A stretch of 64,000 nt of DNA from the NCBI GenBank assembly GCA_043228905.1, contig JBHGNT010000011.1, forward strand, positions 2,046,001 to 2,110,000. The letters run 5' to 3'. Positions within the stretch are counted from its first letter, which is position 1, and every line of letters begins with the position of its first letter. The translations under genes and the position numbers were made by a program. Shown here one piece after another: positions 43,153 through 56,623 of the stretch. The notes under the pieces were generated by a model that saw only the letters and a program-made list of their open reading frames with translations, did no database searches and was not told where the DNA came from. The stretch is from Azolla caroliniana. Lineage: Eukaryota > Polypodiophyta.

Positions 43153-43419
43153 ATGAGATCAATAAGCAACAATAATGGCCTAACACCTTCACAAGTATCT
43201 TCTCTTCTCGATGCCTTAGAGCCCTCTATGGTTGACACAACATGCTTCAAGGGCTTACGAAAAGCGCTTCAAGTTGGTTTCCCTAGTAGCGATGCCGAAA
43301 TCGATGTGTCGCCTCAAGGGGTTCTTGCATGTTTATTAGTGACCATTCAAAGGAATACGTGGTCATTGTCATGGTTGAGTTTTGTCAATCGTCACATCAA
43401 TATGCACCTAAACATCTAG
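43153..43419 (+). CDS. Short open frame of unknown nature
   Basis: An 88-codon frame with a balanced composition in its first 60 residues (LTPSQVSSLLDALEPSMVDT, then KGLRKALQVGFPSSDAEIDV). It sits in AT-rich DNA without visible promoter, splice or repeat context. I recognise no domain. It could be a decayed exon piece or chance. It is listed only because the composition is more protein-like than its neighbours. Confidence 0.2.
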   Translation: MRSISNNNGLTPSQVSSLLDALEPSMVDTTCFKGLRKALQVGFPSSDAEIDVSPQGVLACLLVTIQRNTWSLSWLSFVNRHINMHLNI

Positions 43420-45780
43420 GAAATTATTCACATACTACAATTTCTTTGCACCCTTCTAAGCCCTTAATGTACATTTCTTGTAAGTGTGGTTGGTGGCAAA
43501 TAAGAAGATATTGTTGATTAACTTTGTATTTGATTTCTAGCTCATTCCTTATCTTTGAGAGATTAAGCGTGAGTTAAGTCATAAAGTTAGTTAATCTTTC
43601 TATTGTCATTGCTATTTAGGAGAGGTATATCTCTATAGAGTTTAATTAGGTACCCTAGAACATCTCATTAAATACTTTCAAGAGTGACTGATACCCACTT
43701 CTTTCCCACAAAAGGGCACATATGTGTTGGATCACTCACAACGATCTAACATGATGTTAACCATTATATCATCGTGTTGATACGAGCAACATTGGGACAA
43801 CTATCTAGGAGGTTTTAGGGATGGTTAAAGGAACATAGTACCACATTATAAAATAGTCATCGTCCTCATAGATTTATCAAAGTAATTATGCATTATGATT
43901 GAAAAAAACAAAAAATCACACCCTTAAAATACATTGAAGAACTGCCAAATTGACTTACTATCTACGTCCACAACTAAACATACTTTTGCAGCATTTGATT
44001 CACCTATACTATATTGGCCAATAAGGTGTTGGGAATCTTAGGGAGATGCTTCCAGTAAAGAGCATCTGTGTGGGCTTCTTCTACATGAATGACCTCAAAA
44101 TATGTCAATTCTTGTTTGTCTTTAATTTCAAGACACTTAAATATTTTGGAACTCTTATATTCCTCACTCAATGATTGTAGTTTGACATGATTAAATTACT
44201 TTTATTTCCAACATTAATATCTACATCAACTTCCCCAACAAACTATCATAATTCCATGTTCATATAACCTATCTTTAAGGAGTATACGAGGAAAAAACAA
44301 GAAGTTCCCAATTTGAAGAAGACAACAACCAATCCACAACTTCTGTGAGGTTGGTTAATGACAACAATGACAAAGGATGGGCAAACATGAGACCAACAAT
44401 TTCTCTCTTGCTTAGCTCTCTCTCTTGGAGAATTTAGCATGCCTTCGGTCTCTATCTAATGTCACTTCTTTCCTTTGGTTAGGGTTTGCTTACCACAATT
44501 CCCTTGTCATAATGGATATGATTGTGAGGAGACCCCATTTCTCATATACTAGTTTGTCGTCCTCTTTATTTAATGCTTTGTCCATTGGGTAGCGCGTTGT
44601 CAATCCTTGGAGCTTGATCCATCTTTACTATTTCACCTTTTTAAGACATTCAGTGATATTTTGACATGTCCTTTGCCTTGATTTGACACTTCCCTATGGA
44701 TTGAGAAGGTCCAATGATCTTATCATTGCTCCTAGAGCTTGTTCCTCAATCTCCATGTATTTGTCACATGCAACACGACTCAAACTCATACAAGCAGTCA
44801 TATTTTCCTATTTTCGTTGATGCTATCATTGTTGAAGAAACTACCAAGATTCATTAAATGATATTATATGGAAGAAAGAGTAAAGACCAAGGATGATGTG
44901 GGTTTCCAAGTTCAAAATTTTGGAGGATTATATGCTAGCTCGGTGTCAACCTCTTAAAACGTACGATGTGTGTATGGTCAACCATGGGTGTAGATAAATT
45001 TTGTGGAAAATGTTGGTATCCCCATAAACAAATTGAGGATTAGAGCCCCATGGTGACATTTGATCAATAGTACTACTCATTTATTTACTTAGAAGTTGTT
45101 ATGGCTCAAATCTTAATGCTCTCTGGCAACAAACTTTGAGATACTTCAGTTGACAATCACCAAAGTACAGGGGCAGAATAATTCTCTACCACTGGAGGTA
45201 CTTGCATCTTCATGGCCCTTGCATTTGGATAAAAGGTAAGTCTCAATTCTCAAGTTTGATTTATTGAGGAAGAGAAAAAAACAAAAATTCTTCTACTAGA
45301 AAACGGGAATTTGAGCAACTGAAAAGCACGATAGAGAGATTTCTTCAAGGATTATAGTAAGAAAGAAGAGAGTAAATTATCTTTTTGTGACCAGAGAGAG
45401 ACTCATGAAATACGTTGGAGAACGTTGAAGCACATAAATTATCACATCAATATGGAACTCAACATGAAGAGTTTGTAAAGCCAATGAGTGAAAAAATTGA
45501 TTGGAAAATGTATGTAATTCAACTTTGGGCGATTCTTGCAGATGATAGGTATTTTTTTCACATTAATTTCATAGGCATAAAGCTCATTAAACATAGTTAT
45601 TGAAGTCATAGAATAAGATTCATCAAAGATAATTTGTTATTGTTTACTAGCAAAAATATAGTTCCAAACATAGAACGTAATATTCGTGTTCGTGCAACCA
45701 TTCAAACATTTGGAAACGAGCACGTTTGAAATGGGAAAAATATGTACTCTTTTGTTTTAGATTTTTTTCACTTAATCTTG
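43420..45780. other. AT-rich intergenic stretch
   Basis: No gene, LTR end or RNA gene recognised on either strand; only short random frames. Confidence 0.5.
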
Positions 45781-46270
45781 TTACAATTTAGTTTACCCTA
45801 GTGGTAAGGAGTCATGTTGTTTTTGTGTATGTCTTGGGTTCGATTCCTAGTTTTCTCATCTCTTTCTTCTCTCTCTCTCATTAGTACCATGTCATAGCAA
45901 AATTTTATGTTAGTGTTATAATAGTTTTTTTCTTTTATTTTTTTAATTATTAGAACTAAACACAACATAGTGGTAAGTTGCTATGCTACTATTACTTGTG
46001 TCTTGGGTTCAATTCCCAACTTTCTCATATCCTCTTGTTAGTGTTGTGGCAAAATTTTATGTTTGTGTCATGTTCCTTTTTCTTCTTTTTCTTTCTTTCT
46101 TTGATATTAGAAATTAGCTCACCCGAGTGGTAAGTTGTTATGCTACTACTGCCTATGGCATGGAAATTTTTTATGTTAGTGTCATGTTCCTTTTTCTTTC
46201 TTTCTTTGTTATTAGAAATTAGGTCATCCTAGTGGTAAGTTGTTATGCTACCTACTACTGCCTATGTCAT
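45781..46270 (+). repeat. Tandem array of four tRNA-like (SINE-like) units
   Basis: Units centred on GTGGTAAG start at 45801, 45970, 46127 and 46232. The first two are followed by perfect B boxes, GGTTCGATTCC (45837-45847) and GGTTCAATTCC (46006-46016). Each unit continues into a shared tail around GCAAAATTTTATGTTAGTGT and a T/C-rich run ending before ATTAGAAATTAG. Units 3 and 4 have lost the B box by internal deletion. The pattern is that of a tRNA-derived SINE amplified in tandem. Confidence 0.6.
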
Positions 46271-49200
46271 GTTTTCTTCATATTCTCGAATATATGTTTT
46301 ATGAGTTTTTGAACGTTTGATTATAATTTATAAGGACATATTTTTTTTCAATCTCTATAGTTCATACTCATTTTTTTGTAAAGTTCTAAAGTGAGGATGG
46401 TAGAGATGTCTTGATTCGCTCCCAAAAGTATGCGTGTGATACAATGCAAATATTGCAACCATACTTATGTTGGTGGTTCACAATGGATTAGAGTCCACTT
46501 ATTGGGATTGAGAGTGAATCAATGTATAATATAGACCCTAGTCAATCCAATCCAACTTTTAGATGATCTTCCATACACGTTTGAATCATTCTCGAATGCG
46601 AATGCACGTATGATACGTATGGTTCATTCTATGGTTCCAAAGTATTTCTCTCCATCACTTGGCACAAATTCCATACATGCCCAATTCCTAAAGACATTTT
46701 GATTGGTATGTCACATGGACATGTCACATAACAACCATAAGGGTGAACATAAAGACACTTTGACAAAATCCTTCCCGTAAATAAAAGAATCTATTACTTA
46801 TCCAAAAATTCTGAAATTGCATTAATAACCATACTTATGTTTTAGTTGACATGAAATTGATAACATGGGAGAAAACTTGAGGTGTACATGGTTATTGTCA
46901 TGCCCATTTAATGAAAACATGGAAAAGGAGCCTATGATCTTTTTTCACGAGGTAAACCACGTGGACATAAATACCAGAAACTTGAGGCATGAAATCTCCC
47001 TCAAGACCAAAGCCTATCTCTTAGTTAAATAAATTTGCATCAAAACCTACTCATTGTCACAATATTTGTACATGTCATTCTAATTTTGTCCTAGACGAAG
47101 GGTGGAGTTGTTGCTCGATAATTTGATTGGAGAGCAATCTATGAGCTAGGGAATTGTTTCTGATGAACTATCGTTCTTCTTGTACTAACAGTACAACAAG
47201 TTTTTATTACTCATATTCCATCCATCTAAACAAGTTTCTACGATGTTCATAAAACACGTGTAGGAAATGTGCTAAATAGGATTAATGCTCATAGATAAAC
47301 TTAGGGAGAGTGTTTTTCTTTGTTGATCCCATCTTATTATAGGAACCATAATCTCAATGATTTTGAGCCAAACTTTTAATAGTTTGAAAAGTTGTGAATC
47401 TTCCAAAGTTATCTTCATCTAATAGGCTTTTGTCATGTATGTAGGTTTTGCATCCTCATCCAAACCAAGCCTAAGAAAATAGAGTTGTTTGGCCTACATG
47501 GCATTATGTTAATGTAACTTTCTTTTTGGACATATCCATACTCCATTGGGTTGTTTCAACCTTTAAATCCAAAAATATGTTTTTTCCACTCCCTATTGCT
47601 TCACATTAAATATGGGTTTCCAATGTAGCATATACCCTCCTCCATGTATAAATTTTTGAACTTTGCTTAACTAGATAAATTTGTTTGACAAAGAAATTCT
47701 AAAAACTTTGATAGTCTACAACATCTTAATCCTACTTGGTTTCAGCCTTTAACTATCTATGTTAATGGGTAATCAATAAGGCACTAGGTTTGTCATGTGA
47801 GAAATCCTAATTTTGGCTGGAATATTTTGGTTACAAATATTTATGTTAAATATCTCTTATTTATAAAAAATAATAGTAGAATTAACCAGAATGTTATTGT
47901 TCATAGGTCATGCATTATTGATCATTAATGGGTACTAAACTTAATGGGATTGGTCATGGATGCCAAAGGGCGCATTTCCAAAATGTCACGAACATGTCTC
48001 AAAAGCATGCAGGTATTCGGAATAGTCTCATTGGAATGAATGACAAGCTTGACCTCCACACATGCTCATGAAAAATTCCTCGTACAAAATGCACTAGCCA
48101 TTTTTGATTGGTTGTAAAGATGGTATACTTCTCTAATGCATCCATTTTAGATCCTCTTGTGTCCTTCTTGATAGTGGTAGCGGTCAACATGCAAAGCCAA
48201 GTAAAAAATTCTGTTTTGAAAATTATTTGTCATACCGAGGACGAGCATTGAGAAGCTCACATTCAAAATTCCCTACTACCCATCATCAAAAAATTTGAAG
48301 CAACAAAAAGTCGGCTCTAAATTTTAGGACGTTTTATTTTGATAACCAATGTTAATGAACATTTCTTTAACTTTTTAACGTCGATGTCAATGTGGGAAAA
48401 TGCAAAAGTAGAGGAATCACGTTAGAAATGTCAAATTTATCCCAAATGACCTCGTGGTTTGCATCATGGCATATCCTTTGTGTTTCCTATCGTTCACATT
48501 CTCCACCAAGTTGTGAGCTAGGGTTATTATTTAGATGTGGGTTATCTAGATATGAGCAATTGCCTCGGCTTCCAATTCTTTAAGTAACCTTTTCAATCCT
48601 ATCCAGCTTTTATATGGTGTGACCACACTATTCTTGGTTGAAAATTGTGATGGCAATAACCATGATCTCATATAAAATCTTGCCCCTATGTCTTTGAGTT
48701 GTGCTTAAGTTAGAGCCAACAAGTTACCTGATTAACAATCTAGGTTTATGATTGAAAGTGCCCAAGTGTCATGTGGATTTGGTTGTAGTTAATTTTACAG
48801 ACTCTTTGGGCATGGGATGGGCTCATAGTAAAATCTTGTCTCACAATTTTGGGTTTTGTAAGTTGTAGACTTTTTGGGTCGTAGTTAATTTAAGTTAATT
48901 TTACAAGCTATAGAGTAAATGCTAGTTCATTCACGATGGGAGGTTGTGAATTGAACAAGCTCAGGTAAGATGTTGCCAATCAATGCAAATCAACGACACG
49001 AGACAAATAAATGTGGCACCCATTTGTTTTGGAGCCAATGTATATGGTTATGTATGGAAGAGGATGTCCATTGTCCAACAACTTAGCCTAAACCTGGCCT
49101 TATTATTAAGCAAGGTAAAAAAAATAGGAAAAGTACCAATGTACCACTCTGAAAATCACCAAACTACTATTCCTTTTCTACCACATCACACCAATATCAA

Positions 49201-49990
49201 ACTTGTGTAATTAAGTGGCAATTAATGCACCGTCACTTCTTGCAAAGGCAACGTAATAATCATATTTACTGAACTTTGTGTGTGCAAAATTATCTGGTCA
49301 AACAATGGTGAGATTATTGTCCATTATGATGTTCATTTCAGTCATTGTGTAATAAGTGGTGTTAAATTATGTTTATTTGGTAAATACAAACCAATTCCTT
49401 AGTTTTTGCTTGATGACTCTAATATTCTATTTACCAGCTATTGATGATCAAGATTAGCGAATTGCTAAAATTCGGAAATTTGGATGGATTTTTGGTAAAT
49501 TTTTGAGAATTATCATGCCATGGGTAAATTTCGTGAAGACATGTTTGGCTCATTTCAATCAAAGTCGAGGAATACAAGGTGACGTCCAATCACTCAACTT
49601 CAAGGCAACATATAGCAAGAATTGTAGGACAACATTAGATTAATCATCAAGACACGCGTTGACCACTTAAACCTCAAGATTGTATTTGACTACATACTTA
49701 TCTTTGAAGAATGTGGCAATCCGAACATAGTCGAATAAAAAGACCTTCTCTTTAGTTATTGCCCGCATATGTAGAGAGGATGGTAATAACTCGACTATAG
49801 ACATACCTTATCTTTTTACCCAACCAATCCTAGATATATGTATGGGCTCCTAAAGCACAAAACAACATTTGTCTGCTTTGTGAGTTTGAACCCAAAGATA
49901 GTTTTGGTTTGATTGGTCACTTGGTTTATAAGATTTGGCCGCTTGGTTTAATGAGGTGAACGCAAAATACACTTCGAAGGTTTGAAGTAT
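46271..49990. other. AT-rich intergenic stretch
   Basis: No recognisable gene or transposon end on either strand. Frames of 60-75 codons look random. Possibly very old transposon remains. Confidence 0.45.
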
Positions 49991-50110
49991 TTATGTTGGG
50001 GAAATTCCGGGGTATTATACCAAATTCTCGGCAAGTTATGCATGTTTTGTTGTAAAGAGAATGTTTGGGCATTGTGGCATATTAGGCGATGTCTTGGTCA
50101 CAAGTAGTCT

Positions 50111-50289
50111 AAACATGGAGAGTTAAGGGTATGAAAGCGAGGGGCTTAATTATATCGTGGATCGTGGAACATTCTAGGTCGTTCTAGAATAGTATAAACA
50201 TGGAGGTTAAGGGTATGAAAGTGAGGAGGGCTTAATTATATAGTGGATCGTGGAACATTCTAGGACGTTCTTGAACGTTCTAGGGTTCT
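50111..50289 (+). promoter_or_regulatory. Duplicated 86-bp segment with heat-shock-element-like motifs
   Basis: AAACATGGAG starts two copies 86 bp apart (50111 and 50197). Copy 1 ends in GAACATTCTAGGTCGTTC-TAGAA (50167-50189). Copy 2 ends in GAAcaTTCtaGGAcgTTC followed by ttGAAcgTTCtaGGG (50253-50285), about seven alternating 5-bp nGAAn/nTTCn-like units. It lies about 1.3 kb upstream of the ATG of the gene at 51564, or may belong to an LTR remnant starting TGTTGGGGAAATTCC at 49994. Confidence 0.5.
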
Positions 50290-50545
50290 ACCGAATCGAG
50301 CCTGGTCTGGGCCCCTTGCCCGCTCGACCACAAAAGCTCCTGCCCCCCCTGCCCGCCTGCCCGAACTGACCGAAGCTCTCGGACGGCCGCCTGTCCGTAC
50401 TTCTGGAAACTTCTAGGGTTCTACCGATTCGAGCCTGGTCTAGGTCCCCTGCCCGCCCGACCACAGGGGCCCTTGCCCGCCTGAACCTCCCCAACCGACC
50501 GAAGCACCCGAACAGCCGCCTGCCCGCACACGCTGTTGCCGTGGT
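50281..50545 (+). repeat. GC-rich 133-bp tandem duplication
   Basis: TAGGGTTCTACCGA starts two copies at 50281 and 50414. Both are CCCGCC-rich and follow each other closely through GAGCCTGGTCT and GACCGAAGC. The composition is strikingly unlike the AT-rich flanks. Confidence 0.8.
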
Positions 50546-50844
50546 TGACTTCCGGAAACTTCTAGACCCTTCTCTTTCTAGACCCCTTGTTTCTCTCTCT
50601 AGAGTCTAGACCCACTCTCTCTCTCTAGACCTCCTGCAGGTCCTCGTTGAACTGAAGATGAAGAAGAAGAAGAAGAAGATGATGATGATGATAATGTGCT
50701 TCTTTCTTCTTCTTCTTCTTCTTCTTCTTCTTTCTTCCTCTCCGTTTGATGAGTCCCTGCGCTGGCTGTGATCTCTGAAGCTCCAATGGAGAGCTCCGCT
50801 TCCAACACGTGACTGTCTGCTTTACCGTTGAATGTGATGAGATA

Positions 50845-50881
<37 letters not shown>

Positions 50882-51063
50882 GGAACAGTTCCCGACGAAA
50901 CAAAATCTCTTGCAGAATCAGATAAAAACACCACCGCCTTCACCATCATCATTTATGGACATGTCATGGGAGCGGTGACAGGTGAAACGCTCTGCCTGCA
51001 GAGCTCTCTCTCTCAAGATTTCATGGAAATTTTCCTCTTTTCTCGTCGCTTTCACGAAAATTT

Positions 51064-51097
<34 letters not shown>

Positions 51098-51563
51098 CCA
51101 ATCAATCTTGTTGGCCATTTTAGCTAGCCTCTCAACAGACGTTAATTATTTTCAGCTTTCCTTTTCTCCCCCAATCATCATTCGCTGTCGTTGAAGAGCC
51201 TGCGCTTTTTTTTGACAATCTCTTTGATTTTCTGTAATTTTCATCCTTCTGGAATTAGAAAATATGTCAAGGTTTTGCTGTAGAGTGCATAAATATATTT
51301 CCACAGCTACTATGAAAGCTTCCATGGGAAGGTAGCCGTAGTAATTCGGATAAAAGACAGGAATTCCTTATAACAGAGATTGTCCCTAAAAAACCTTTGA
51401 ATTTCATTGATTCATGAAAAACTGTGTGTCTGTGTGCCTTTCCTTTATACATACATTGATTGTGTGTTTTCTTTGGTACTCTCTGAACCTTAGAATCCCA
51501 TTTGGTTGCAGACTGAGCTGAGCCATACCCAAATTCCTCAACAATTTCAACACAGAGACAGAA
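50546..51563 (+). promoter_or_regulatory. Upstream region of the host gene with simple repeats
   Basis: Contains GAA/GAT runs (about 50660-50695), a TTC run (50700-50732), a GA run (about 50858-50881) and a CT run (51068-51094). CT runs are common in plant core promoters and 5' leaders, so transcription may start near 51100. A minus-strand frame over the simple repeats looks like an artefact. No clear TATA box. Confidence 0.45.
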
Positions 51564-54206
51564 ATGGAAGCTTCTTCTTGTGATCGACCAAATGACACCA
51601 TGGAGTCTTCATCTCCATGTCCTCCTCAATCCACAGAAAGGTAGAATTTCCTCCACATCCTATTTTCCTCTTTTTGCTTTTTTCTTTTCATGCGACATGT
51701 CTGTAATCACCAAATGTATTCGTAGCTCATGCTTTAATGTCTCAAATCCAGCATTTCCATTCTCTTTCTTTAGTAGTAGCCATCTATCTCCTCAAGAGAA
51801 GAATGATATAATCTTAGCTGTTACACTAATCCTTTCCATTTTCCTTCTGTAGAAAATGGATGATACAAACTAGCTATTTATTATATATATATATATATTA
51901 ACCTTTTGGTATGTTTTTTCTCCATTTCCATTTTTCTTATCAGTAATCATCAAGCTTCCGAAAAGGATTCATCTACCATGACTATAGAGTTTCTGAGAGC
52001 GAGGTTGTTGTCGGAACGATCAGCATCAAAATCCGCCAGGCAACAAGTCCAGCAGATGTCACAACAGGTGCTTGAATTCCTTACTCTAATTGGCTTATGA
52101 TTTCTGTTATTTTGAATAGAATGTGTCTCTTCTTCTTCTAGCAAAAGGAGTCTCAATGAAACTTTGCTGAGAGACGTGAAGTTTTTCATCTAACTTCTAT
52201 CAGAGGTTAAAAGCTCTTGCTTATAGGTTTCTATGCCAATAATAGAAGGAAAAACCTTTGATTATAGTCGTTTTCCCTGTCAGAAGGAGGAAATCTCTCG
52301 ATGTTTTACCTCAAACAATTGATCTATTTACTTATAGATTTTTATAATGGATAGAAGAAACAAGTTCTTTTCTTTAGCTGCTCCTTCTCTGGCAGTAGAA
52401 AGGAAGTTCAAGTTTGTTACTACGAATTGATCTTGTTATGCATTTGATGTTTTCTTATAGTGATAGATAGAAGAGAAAGCTCTTTCTCTGCATAATTGAT
52501 GATGAAGTTTTGTTCACATTTTTTCTTTTTCTTGTAGCTTTCAAAGCTTCAGGCTCACTTAGACATGGAGATCATGCAAAGAAAGAAAGCTGAAGGTGCC
52601 ATGGAAAGGATGCTTAAATTCCTCAGTTCCAAAGGTCTTTCAGTAGATTGCCTAGAGAAAGTAGAGGAAAATTTGGAAAGCATCAAAGAGGTAGATGGCC
52701 ATGGAGCTCCCTCAGATGCATCAGGAAAGTCTATAACAAAGCATGCAGTGAATAGTACTTGTTTCCATGGCTATCACGAGGATTCACCGGGATCAGATGC
52801 TCATGATCCCAACGATAATAACCTTGTAGGTAAACCCAAGCCTTATAAATCACAACTTGATTATGAGTGTAACTTTCAAGCTAGTATGAAGCTTTCTTCA
52901 ATGAGTCCTATTGCACACATGCATCAAAATACTGAAGATTATACCAATGAATTTGCTGATAAGAAGTCACAGACAACAGATTCTACTGATTATGAAGCGA
53001 AGTATGTTCTCTTCTTTTTTGTAATTTTATTTCTGCATATACTATTTGAATTATTTTCCATCGTGTGTTTGAATGTGTTTTTTCTTAATTCTGGCACTGA
53101 TACTGCATTTTAGGCTCAACACATCATTCAAGTTGAAGTCAATGCTATATCAGATAATGGAGGAGGTCAAAACTATCCCCAAAGAACAACCAATGGAATC
53201 CATGCTTCAAGGTTTGGTGGATAATGTTATCAATCTATTCGCAGGCAAGGATGGAAATGATCTTTGTGAGAATAGTAGCAAACCTTATGATCCTGCCCAT
53301 GTAGAGAAGCTAAAGGATTATTCAAAGCATCATGAATCAATTTATTCAAAGCAGAAGTCTTCTCCATCAAGGAATGTAAATCTAAGCACGATTACAGCAT
53401 CAGAAAGATGTGTAATCAAGGGTGAAATACAAAATTCTCAAGCTCACTATGCAGCCAAAGCTAAAGGATTCGATTCTCAGCCAAAGGATGCACCACTTCA
53501 CATAAGGCAAACAATGCGAGATCCATGTAAAGAAGGAAAAATGGTGAGTTCTGATTTAACGTATGCATCTAGAATGGCATATCACCCAGATATGTCGATG
53601 CACTGTGCTATACCAGGATCCATATCGGAACAAGCAATGTTCACCAATGGCCATATCCAAAGTAGTGAATGCACAACTATCGGCGGAGCACCGTGTGTAG
53701 TTGAATCTCCACATTCAGGAATGCATTATCATCGGGCAATGAGTTATGGAGAAGGGCATGGAGCTTGGCATCATGGAAAAGGAAATGAAGGCATGGTCAA
53801 GGGTGGGATTATCCATGATATGATACCACATGGAATTCATAAACAGCAAGATGTGGTATATGGGAACTTTGGAATGCATGGAGGCTATGCTTACCATCCG
53901 GGCGGTGTGGGAGGACCTCGTTCTCTAACAGATGACAGGAATGGATCAAGGCTTGGGGATATTTTGAGTGTTTTACAAGAGGCGAGGCAATGTGTGAGAG
54001 ATCAACGATCAGAAGATCTATTGATTGGATCATCATCTTCTTCTTCATTGAGTGGAGGATACCCTCATGCAGAAAGATGCGAAGGTCTTAGGAGAAGTAG
54101 ATCGGTATCCTCGAGCTCACACTTTGCTATTCGTAGTTTCAATCAGAACAACCTCCAACCAAGAGAGGTTGATCTTGGTAATGGCATCACATTGTATACG
54201 GATTGA
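51564..54206 (+). CDS. Plant-specific coiled-coil protein, 585 residues, four exons
   Basis: Exons 51564-51640, 51944-52067, 52538-53001 and 53114-54206 join in frame with GT-AG introns (GTAGAA..TTATCAG, GTGCTT..CTTGTAG, GTATGT..ATTTTAG), 1758 nt in all. Residues 1-40 are Ser-rich. About residues 40-110 form a coiled coil (MTIEFLRARLLSERSASKSA, then LDMEIMQRKKAEGAMERML). The middle is low-complexity, His/Ser-rich. The C-terminus has RLGDILSVLQEARQCVRDQR, a second helix, a Ser-rich segment and LGNGITLYTD. No signal peptide or membrane segment is seen. The coiled-coil start resembles uncharacterised plant proteins; I know no proven function. It is intact and the only likely host gene here. Confidence 0.82.
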
Positions 54207-54853
54207 TCCAAAAACTCTGAAAGAGACCAAAAAAAGTACTTTATTTCTTCTCATGGCTCAGCCGTTTAACATTCTCTTCTAACGCTGCAGGGTTTGTAGA
54301 AATTGCAAGATCTATGATCTATCCCCATAGCTTCATATAAAATTTTGCCAATCATTCGACCGGCCGTTCCCACAACAATTGTGATCTATCTATCAATACT
54401 ATCATAGATGGCATATCGTTGCTTCCGAACTTCCTATAAATGGGGATCATCTTAGCCGATATTTCATGTACATATTTAATCTCTAGGAAAGCTTTGACAA
54501 TCAGAATTTAATCCTATTCTGAAAAGATGGAGTTATGAAGGGAAGCATTAATCAAGAATGATATGAAGCCTTGGCTCAATTACATTGTGCTATTCATTCC
54601 CAATTACTTGTATTAGATATTGGATGCAAAAATGATGAACCACAGAAGCACACTGGCACTTTTGTCTACTGATACATTAAGATGATCATTAGTAGCATTA
54701 TTTTTTGTAGATGAATAATAATTAGAACTTGTTTTACCCCACCTTGGTAAAGCAAGTAAAGGGCACACCAATAATAAGGAGCCTAATTGAGCCTTAGGTG
54801 AGAGAGCCAATGTCCACAGGTGTGAAAAGGGGAAATCCAACGTCTTAATCTAA

Positions 54854-54903
<50 letters not shown>

Positions 54904-56218
54904 ATATCAGATTAATCGTCAACTATGAATATAGCACTTTCATGCAATGCTCAAAGTTCAAGTTTTGCTTTCCACACATTGTTAAATTAGTCCACCAATC
55001 CCTACACACAATGCACCCTTGATTGCAATGCCCATTAGTAAAATCCTCACTCCTAGAGTCACCACTAGATTAACCAACAAAATGTGTGAAAATATTTCTC
55101 TTTTGGTCCATTATGTCATTTTGAATACCAAGGCCAACTCTCTCCCTCCCTCTCTCTTTGTATTTTTTTCTGAATTTTTTTCATTGGGTTCTCTCTGCTT
55201 TGTGTAGGAAAGTTCAATAGATTTAAATACCACTAGAATTTTCTCTTCGTTTATTGATGTGATTATTGCAATGCATTCCCAACACAATTTGGTATTGGTA
55301 CTCTTTATAACAATTAAAGTATTGCAAAATGTTTATTTCATCAAATGTCCTTATCTTTCTATTTCGTTTAGAGCTGTTTGAGGATACATACATTTCCATT
55401 CTGTTCATTTTTATTTTTCTTTGCATGAACAACATGGTCATATTAGAAAATGCTTGATACATATTGGTGCCATAATTTTTGAGCATGAACAAAGCAACGT
55501 TGTGACCACACACTTTTGAATCAAGAAAGCATACATAACCCTTTATGGGAATCTAAACTTACATACTTGGTGGGTTTCAATACTTATTGTGAAAAGAGAA
55601 AACTTCATCTGCCACCAAAAGTTCTCTTTCATAGATTCCACAACATGCACAACATAAAGTTTTTGACCTTATAATGTAACAATAATGACGAGGTCAGTCC
55701 AAAGTATTTTATAATCAAGATTCCCTACCAAAGGCTTTTGGAAGGTATATATAATAAAGCTAGAGGGCTTAAAGAGAAAAAAAAACTGAAAGTTGAGAAG
55801 AACCATTGGCAATAAAGCTTTATTGCTTGCCCGCAATGTGGATTCACATGCATAGCAAGTTGAATCAATGAGAAAGGTCGCGATTTTCTATGTGGCCACA
55901 CTTTGATATTCGAACATTAGAACAAGAAATGCCATCTTTTATTCAATTCATGGGCATCGGATCGCCTTCATTCCTTTAGTAACTGCTCCCAACATTCATC
56001 ACCTTCATTGAAAAAGTGGTTTTAGCATGCCACTTATGGTGCCAAGCTCTTTTTACAAACTATGGTGATTTATAGGCTAAGTAAGATCCTTGGCCCACTA
56101 CATTTTAATAGCTTTATGATTCAAAGTCCCACTACATCAGCTTTATGATCCAAACTCCCACTAAATCTTAATAACTATAATAACTAGAATCATCTTAATA
56201 TAAAATGTAAAAACTACA
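54207..56218. other. 3' flank and intergenic DNA
   Basis: Probable 3' untranslated region in the first 300 bases, no clear polyadenylation signal. A (CT)n(AT)n microsatellite lies at about 54853-54903. Nothing else recognised. CTACA at 56214-56218 is the target duplication of the next element. Confidence 0.5.
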
Positions 56219-56616
56219 TGTTAATAATTAGGTAATTAACTAGGGTTAATTCTTGACTAATTATGTGAGTAGTTAAGCAGCGGAAGGTTATGTGATATGT
56301 GTGTATGTGTAAGAGAGGAAGAGAGAGAGGAAGATACATTTATGAACAATAATATCAATGGGGGATGATTAACGATAGTGTATATTAAAAAACATCTCAT
56401 GTGCCTTTGCACATGTGTGAGTAGAATATAGGTACAAAGGTGTAAGTCCTATATTAAATGAATATGGGAGTGGCGGATCTACAATGTATCCCACTCAGGT
56501 GCAAAATCCTATTTAAGGCTTTAAGGTCCACCCACTAACTAGATTCTATCTAGGTAACGACTAAGTTACGTGTGTTGACTAACTAACTAAATCTAGCTGA
56601 GCTTGATATCTCAACA
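56219..56616 (-). repeat. 3' LTR of the copia element
   Basis: Starts TGTTAATAATTAGG and ends GATATCTCAACA. Related copies: 36305-36692 (truncated) and 59441-59614 (its right 174 bp). Confidence 0.9.
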
Positions 56617-56623
56617 CGCCCCC

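Noticed and set aside
50599-50952. Minus-strand frames rich in Ser, Lys, Glu and Leu repeats
   Set aside because: They translate the GAA/TTC/GA microsatellites upstream of the host gene; the composition is purely repeat-derived and no start or splice context supports a gene.
54853-54903. CT/AT run as a possible regulatory element
   Set aside because: A plain microsatellite downstream of the host gene with no sign of function.
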